Origin: BOG-931 sp963761525
Lineage (GTDB): Bacteria > Pseudomonadota > Alphaproteobacteria > Rhizobiales > Xanthobacteraceae
NCBI GenBank assembly: GCA_963761525.1
Contig: CAVXHG010000004.1
Location: forward strand, 186,001-250,000
Direction of reading: 5' to 3'
Length of the DNA stretch: 64,000 nucleotides
Both the position numbers and the translations under genes were made by a program. Each line of letters opens with the position of its first letter. The stretch's first letter is position 1. Below the pieces are notes generated by a model. The model did no database searches and was not told the origin of the DNA. It was given only the letters and a program-made list of their open reading frames with translations. Below, one piece after another: positions 58,561 through 64,000 of the stretch.

Positions 58561-60032
58561 ACAAGCACAGCAACATCAAAGCCGCCATCGCCTACGACGA
58601 TCTCCGCGAATGGCTATCGGCAGCGGAGGCGCTCGGCGAGGTCAAGCACGTCAAAGGGGCAAACTGGGAGGAAGATATCGGTCTCGCCGCCGAAGCCATC
58701 CTGCGGGAAGAGAACGGACCTTGCGTCGTGTTCGACGAAGTGCCGGGCTCACCGAAGGGCTATCGCGTGCTGCTCAACATGTTCGCCGGAACGCGCCGCA
58801 ACATGACGCTCGGCTTTCCCGACCATCTGACGAAATGGGAACTGAGTGACAATTATCGCGAGGCCTATCTGGTCGACCCGAAAATAATTCCGCATGAAAT
58901 CGTTGACGACGGACCGGTGCTGGAGAACGTGCTGATGGGTGACGACATCGACGTCACCAAATTTCCGTCACCGATCTGGCATGAGAAAGACGGCGGGCGT
59001 TATATCGGCACCGGCACTTACAGCATCACCCGCGATCCGGAAGAGAACTGGCTCAATGCCGGCGCCTATCGCGCCATGGTGCATGACAAGAAATCAGTCG
59101 GCTTCGTCACCGCGCGCGGCCATCACGGCTTTATCCATCGCGAGAAATATTGGGCGCGCGGCGAAGCGATGCCGGTGGCGATGGTGCTCGGCGGCGATCC
59201 GCTGGCCTTCTTCTACGGCGGCGTCGAAGCGCCCTATGGCACATTCGAACTCGACATCGTCGGCGGCATGCGCGGACGGCCGACCAAGATGGTGCGCGGC
59301 AAAGTCACCGGCCTGCCCTTCCCGGCCAACGCCGAGATCGTGCTCGAAGGTTATGTCATGCCCGACAAGCGCAAGGACGAAGGCCCGTTCGGCGAATGGA
59401 GCGGCCATTATGCCGGCGGCAAACGGCCGATTCCGGTGCTCGATGTCCACGCGATCTATCATCGCAACGATCCGATTCTGGTCGGCGTGCCGCCGATGGG
59501 CGGCGGACCTGACGAGATGGCGCGCTATCGCGCGGTGATGCGCTCGGCGATGATCAAGCAGAACATGACCAACGCCGGCGTGCCGGGCGTGCAACAGGTG
59601 TGGTGCCACGAGGTCGGCGGCGCACGCATGTTTCATGCGATTTCCATCACCCAACGCTATCCCGGCCACGCGGTGCAGGCGCTGCATATCGGCGCACAAT
59701 GCGGCGCCTCGGCCTATGCATCGAAATATGTCGTGGTCTGCGACGAGGACATCGATGTCACCAACCTCGAACAGACGCTGTGGGCGATGTTGACCCGCAC
59801 CGATCCCAAGGATTCGATCCAGTTCATCACCGGCTCGTGGGATTCCAGCGCCGATCCCGCCATACCGCCGGAGCGCCGCGCGGCCGGCGACATGACCCAT
59901 TCGGTAGCGCTGATCAACGCTTGCAAGCCGTGGCATTGGCGTGAAAAATTTCCGCCGAGCAATGCGCCAAGCCCGGAAGTAGCGCGCAAGGCAAAAGAGA
60001 AATTTGGCTGGCTATTGGATGGAAAGAAGTAA
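58557..60032 (+). CDS. UbiD family decarboxylase
   Basis: A 491-residue prenylated-FMN-dependent (de)carboxylase. Family marks include the cofactor/metal segment SITRDPEENWLNAGAYRAMV, the basic GHHGFIHREKYW, EAPYGTFELDIVGGM and the catalytic Glu region GPFGEWSGHYAGG near residue 280. It would remove or add CO2 on an aromatic or alpha,beta-unsaturated acid. The maker of the cofactor, UbiX, is not encoded in the window. Coupled by a four-base overlap to the TPR gene, with three bases to the next gene, so it sits in the middle of a five-gene operon. Confidence 0.92.
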   Translation: MNKHSNIKAAIAYDDLREWLSAAEALGEVKHVKGANWEEDIGLAAEAILREENGPCVVFDEVPGSPKGYRVLLNMFAGTRRNMTLGFPDHLTKWELSDNYREAYLVDPKIIPHEIVDDGPVLENVLMGDDIDVTKFPSPIWHEKDGGRYIGTGTYSITRDPEENWLNAGAYRAMVHDKKSVGFVTARGHHGFIHREKYWARGEAMPVAMVLGGDPLAFFYGGVEAPYGTFELDIVGGMRGRPTKMVRGKVTGLPFPANAEIVLEGYVMPDKRKDEGPFGEWSGHYAGGKRPIPVLDVHAIYHRNDPILVGVPPMGGGPDEMARYRAVMRSAMIKQNMTNAGVPGVQQVWCHEVGGARMFHAISITQRYPGHAVQALHIGAQCGASAYASKYVVVCDEDIDVTNLEQTLWAMLTRTDPKDSIQFITGSWDSSADPAIPPERRAAGDMTHSVALINACKPWHWREKFPPSNAPSPEVARKAKEKFGWLLDGKK

Positions 60033-60035
60033 CGC

Positions 60036-60963
60036 ATGAAAATCGCCATACCCGACAAGATTTCACCGTCCTATTTCATTGCGGAAGCTGCCGTCGAGCT
60101 CGGATTCTTCAAGGCCGAAGGTCTCGATGTCTCGCTCGAACTGGTTTATCCGGTCGACAAGGCTTACGAGGCGCTGCGCGACGGCAAGATCGATTTCGTC
60201 GGCGGCGCTGCGCATGCGGTGCCTTCGGCATTCCCAGGCTTTAAGGGCGCGAAGCTGATCGCGGCTCAGGCGCAGGGCATGTACTGGTTCCTGGTGATGC
60301 GCTCCGATATCGGCGCCAAGCGCGGCGACCTGAGCATCGTCAAAGGGCGCACCATCGGCGCAGCACCTTGGGTCAACACCGGCTTGCGTGGCCTGCTTGA
60401 TGGCTGCCGGCATCGATCTTGAGCGCGACAAAGTGAATATCGCGCCGGTGCCGGGCTTGATCGGCGACGCAGTTCCCAACTTCGGCGTCATGGCCTCAAA
60501 GGCGCTGCAAGACGGCAAGCTCGACGGCTTCTGGGCCAACGGCATGGGCACCGAGATCGCAGTGCGCGGCGGCTACGGCATCGTCGTTGCCGATGCGCGC
60601 CGCATTGACGGGCATAAAGAGTGTTTCAATTACACCTGCCCGGCGATCACGGCGTCTGACGCGCTGATCGCAAGTGCGCCCGAAAAGGTCGCCGCGGCCG
60701 TGCGCGCTATCGCCAAGACGCAAGCCGCGTTGAAAGCCGACGTAAACCGCGCCGGCGAAGTGGGGCGGAAACTGTTTCCGCCGATGGAAGCAGACCTGAT
60801 TGTCGAGCTGGTGCGCCGCGACCTGCCCTTTTACGACGCCACCCTGTCGCGTGACTTCATCACCGGCATGACGGCGTTCCTGCGCGGCCAGGGCGTGCTC
60901 AACGGCGACGTGCCTTACGAGCAGATCGTGGCGACACAGTACGCGCAGTACTGGAAGGCCTGA
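60036..60963 (+). CDS. NMT1/THI5-type substrate-binding-fold protein without signal peptide (frameshifted)
   Basis: About 309 residues of type II periplasmic-binding fold. It starts directly at the first strand (MKIAIPDKISPSYFIAEAA) followed by ELGFFKAEGLDVSLELV, and has KGRTIGAAPWVNTGLRGLL and QDGKLDGFWANGMGTE. No secretion signal is visible, although ABC receptors of this family need one. A frame change near 60400 (one extra T in CTGCTTGATGG) splits it. It lies between the UbiD-family gene and an acyl-CoA ligase with spacings of three and five bases. Either the start is mis-set or this is a cytosolic enzyme or sensor; 4,5-dihydroxyphthalate decarboxylase is a known enzyme of this fold. Confidence 0.8.
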
Positions 60964-60968
60964 CCTGG

Positions 60969-62493
60969 ATGAACCTCGCGCTATGGCTGCAACGCGCGGG
61001 ACTAAGCCATGGCGACCGGCCGGCGCTGGGATACGGCGCCAAAATTCTTCGATCCTACAACGAAGCCGCGGGCCGCGCGGCACGGCTTGCGGCGTCGCTG
61101 CAACAAAAATTCGGACTTCGACACGGCGATCGTGTCGCCATCGCCGCGAAGAATTGCCCGGACTATGTCGAGCTGATGTTCGGCATCTGGCATGCCGGCC
61201 TCGCCGCGGTGCCGGCGAACGCCAAACTTCACGGCCGGGAGCTCGGCTATATCCTCGAGCATTCAGGCGCGAAGGTCTGCTTCGCATCGGAAGGTCTCGA
61301 CACCGAGATTGCGCCGTACGCGCCGAAGACGCTGCAACACCTCATCACTATCGGCAGCCGCGACTACGATGCGCTGTTTGCCGCCGACCCCATCGCTGTG
61401 TCGCCATGCAGCGGCAACGATCTCGCCTGGCTGTTCTACACCTCAGGCACCACCGGGCGGCCGAAGGGCGCAATGCTCACCCACCGCGTGCTGGCGGCCG
61501 CGAGTTTTGCCTATACCAGCGAAGTCGATCCGACCGCCCCGGGCGACCCGCTGCTGCACGCCGCACCGATGAGTCACGGTTCCGGTCTCTACATGATGGG
61601 TAATGTCTTGCGGCTCGGCGTTAATGTCGTGCCGGAATCAAGTGCGTTTGAAGCCGATGAAGTGCTCGCGCTGTTCGATGCCTGGCCGGGCACATCGATG
61701 TTCGCGGCGCCGACCATGATCAAGCGCCTCGTCGAATCTCCCGCGCCGATGCAATCCGGCCAATATCAGGACCATCATCTGGGGCGGCGCGCCGATGTAT
61801 CTCGCCGATGCGCTAGCGGCGCTCGAGCGGTTTGGTCCCCGCTTCGCACAGATTTACGGCCAGGGCGAAAGCCCGATGACGATCACTATCTTGTCGAAGC
61901 AGGAGATCGCCGATCGGGAGCATCCGCGCTGGACCGAGCGACTTGCTTCCGCCGGCCGGCCCTTCGCCGGCGTCGAAGTCATGGTCGCCGGCGCCGACGA
62001 TCGACCGTTGCCGGCCGGCGAAACCGGCGAAATCCTGTGCCGCGGCGATGTCGTGATGCCCGGTTACTGGGCCAATCCGGACGCGACCGCAGCCACGCTG
62101 CGCGGCGGCTGGCTGCATACCGGCGATGTCGGCGCGTTCGATGCGGACGGCTACCTGACCCTCAAGGACCGCTCCAAGGACGTCATCATTTCCGGCGGCT
62201 CCAATATCTATCCGCGCGAAGTCGAAGAGATTTTGCTCGAGCACGAGCGCGTGCAGGAAGTTTCGGTGATCGGACGGCCCGATCCGGAATGGGGTGAAGT
62301 CGTCGTCGCCTACGTCGTCGGTGATGCGGACCGCAAAGAGCTCGACGCGATGTGCCTCAACGGCATCGCGCGCTTCAAGCGTCCGAAAGATTATGTCTTC
62401 GTGCCCGGGCTGCCGAAGAACAATTACGGCAAAATTCTCAAGACCGAATTGCGCGAACTCGACGCCGAAAAACTGCACAAGAAACGACAGTGA
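60969..62493 (+). CDS. AMP-binding acyl-CoA ligase (frameshifted)
   Basis: An ANL-superfamily ligase of about 507 residues that activates a carboxylic acid to a CoA thioester. The ATP loop YTSGTTGRPKGAML is near residues 157-170; after a frame change near 61765 come IYGQGESPMTIT, GWLHTGDVG, LKDRSKDVIISGGSNIYPRE and the C-terminal catalytic Lys region PKNNYGKILKTELRE. It is the last gene of the operon after the UbiD-family and NMT1-fold genes, which suggests a carboxylate substrate shared with them. It converges with bamA. Confidence 0.92.
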
Positions 62494-62548
62494 ATTGAGA
62501 ATCCACCGGCGCTGAAGCTGAACCGCTGCGTCACGTCATACGGCTGCT

Positions 62549-64000
62549 TCAATATCGGATAGGCGTAGTTCGACGCGGATCGGACCGAACATCGAATCCC
62601 AGATCAGGCTGGCGCCAATGGAGGCGCGCGGCGCCTGCGAATTGGCGATCTGCTGCGACGGCGACAGCGAAGCCGACGCTCGACGCGCTATTGGCCCACA
62701 AGCTGCCGACGTCAGTGAACAGCGCGCCCTTCAATTTGGCATCGGCTGGCACGCCGGGAAGCGGCGACTGCAACTCGGCTGAGGTGGTCCAGTAAACATT
62801 GCCGCCGAGATTATCCATGGTAGTGCCCGGCGTAATGTCGCGCGGACCAAAACCGTTCGGCGCGAAACCGCGAATGAGCTGAGGGCCGCCAAAGAAGCCG
62901 TCGAGCAGCGGCAATTGCTGGCCACCCCACGGCGTCACGTAGCCGCCTTGCGTGCGCACGATGCCGACGACATCCCCGACAATCGGATGATAGTAGCGGA
63001 TGTCTTCGGTGGTGCGTGCGAAGTTCGCCGCACCCCCGAGCTCCGGCGAAGTCGTTATTGGTCTGCACGCGAATACCTTCGGTCGGATCCTTCGGCGAAT
63101 CCAGCGTCGAGTACACCACGCTGTTGCCGACCGAGGAGACCCACATCGGTCCGGCCGCGGCCGCCTGCTGGATCGGCAGCGACGCAGTACCGTAACTGGG
63201 ATTGAGCGACAGACTCTGATTGTAGATCGAGTAATTCCAGGTGACACCGAGCTGATCGGTCATCGGCGTGCCAAGAAGAAATTTGGCGCCGTAATTCGCG
63301 GTATTAAAGGACTGATTGGTACTGGCGAAAGTCTGGTTACCGAAAAGATCGAAGCCGGTGGAGAGCCGCTGGCCGAACGTATAGGGATCAGTAAACGAAA
63401 GATCGAAAGCGCGGGCATATTCGCCGTAAGTGACCGACGTCTTCACGATGTCGCCGGTACCCATGAAATTCTTGTCGCCGACAGCGACCTGCACCATCGG
63501 TCCCATCACGGTGGAGTAACCGCCGGAAATCGTGAAATCGCCGGTCTCCTGCTCCTGCACGTTCACGTCGAGCACGACGCGATCGAGCGCGGAGCCTTGG
63601 TGCGGCTCGATGGTGACCGACTTGAAGTAGCCCAGCGCCTTGAGACGGCGCTCCGCGCGATCGAGCAGCGCGCGATTATAGGCGTCGCCTTCATTGAAAT
63701 CGATTTCGCGGCGGATCACGTCATCATGGGTCTTGTTATTGCCGTGGATGTCGATGCGCTCGACATAGATCCTTTTGCCCTGCTGAATGGTGTAGATGAG
63801 ATTGATGAGGTGAGCCGCCGGAACCCGCTCGTCACGCACGGCCACGGCCGCAAACGGCTGGCCGTCCTTGGCGAGCCGCATGGCAAGATCGTCGACGGTC
63901 TTGTTCACCGCATCGGCGTTATAGACATCGCCCTGTTGCGTACGGAAGCTCCCCCGCAGTGGGGTCGCATCAACGCCCTTCAAACTGGATTCAATATCGA
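62549..64000 (-). CDS. bamA: Outer membrane protein assembly factor BamA, 5' end outside window (frameshifted)
   Basis: The 3' two-thirds of the essential outer-membrane insertase. From the right edge come the end of a POTRA domain (VNKTVDDLAMRLAKDGQPFA), the next POTRA starting VERIDIHGNNKTHDDVIRRE, and the 16-strand barrel with the conserved loop motif LIRGFAPNGFGPRD. Frame changes lie near 63045, 62670 and 62580; the usual BamA C-terminal strand (YAYPILKQPYDVTQRFSFSA) is found in another frame at about 62510-62570, so the true stop is near 62500. Frame damage in an essential gene argues strongly for sequencing error. Confidence 0.92.

Overview
The window reads as chromosomal DNA of a high-GC alphaproteobacterium of the order Hyphomicrobiales, in the Bradyrhizobium / Rhodopseudomonas / Pseudolabrys neighbourhood. 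The pointers are a hopanoid cluster in rhizobial style, a fused transaldolase/phosphoglucose isomerase in a pentose phosphate operon, several tripartite tricarboxylate transporter (TTT) binding proteins, BKACE and UbiD enzymes, and two dispersed palindrome families I associate with these genomes. The genus cannot be fixed from this sequence alone.

Layout. 1-2.1 kb: AT-richer DNA with one large membrane protein of unknown function, ending at a tRNA-Val(GAC) copy whose 5' acceptor strand does not pair, probably the right end of an integrated element. 2.3-7.5 kb: an SDR oxidoreductase, a BKACE-family enzyme and LivM-LivH-LivF-LivG, without a binding protein. 7.5-14.1 kb: central sugar operon tal-pgi, gnd, zwf, pgl, gntK, transcribed leftward. 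14.3-21.2 kb: a lone molybdenum hydroxylase large subunit, a Tat-exported amidohydrolase, a CocE/NonD hydrolase, a small acidic protein and an enolase-superfamily enzyme. 21.3-25.5 kb: a methyltransferase, a DUF2147 protein and hpnN, all badly frameshifted. 26-36.3 kb: isoprenoid and hopanoid genes (ispH, hpnH; then hpnB-hpnC-hpnD-hpnE-shc; divergent ispA), with a higBA toxin-antitoxin pair between hpnH and shc. 36.5-46.6 kb: patatin-like lipase, small secreted proteins, a TTT receptor, a NADAR-like protein, a LivK-like receptor, ExoD, an extradiol dioxygenase-like protein, exonuclease III, and a TetR/EamA pair. 46.9-52.9 kb: an enamidase-like hydrolase, a 1 kb non-coding stretch, a Cys-rich small protein and a heavy-metal type RND pump. 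52.9-62.5 kb: two tight divergent operons (hydrolase, TTT receptor, nitroreductase; and TTT receptor, TPR protein, UbiD, NMT1-fold protein, acyl-CoA ligase) that look like uptake and breakdown of an organic, perhaps aromatic, acid. The right edge holds the 3' part of bamA.

The genes work in blocks. The sugar operon feeds glucose-6-phosphate into the oxidative pentose phosphate and Entner-Doudoroff routes. IspH and IspA supply farnesyl diphosphate; HpnC, HpnD and HpnE make squalene, Shc cyclises it, HpnH extends the hopanoid and HpnN moves it to the outer membrane.

Quality warning: about 25 genes contain frame changes that vanish with single-base corrections, often in homopolymer runs. Because they hit bamA, zwf and ispA while the remaining protein sequence is well kept, I read most as sequencing indels rather than true pseudogenes. 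Frameshifted genes are given here as one span each.
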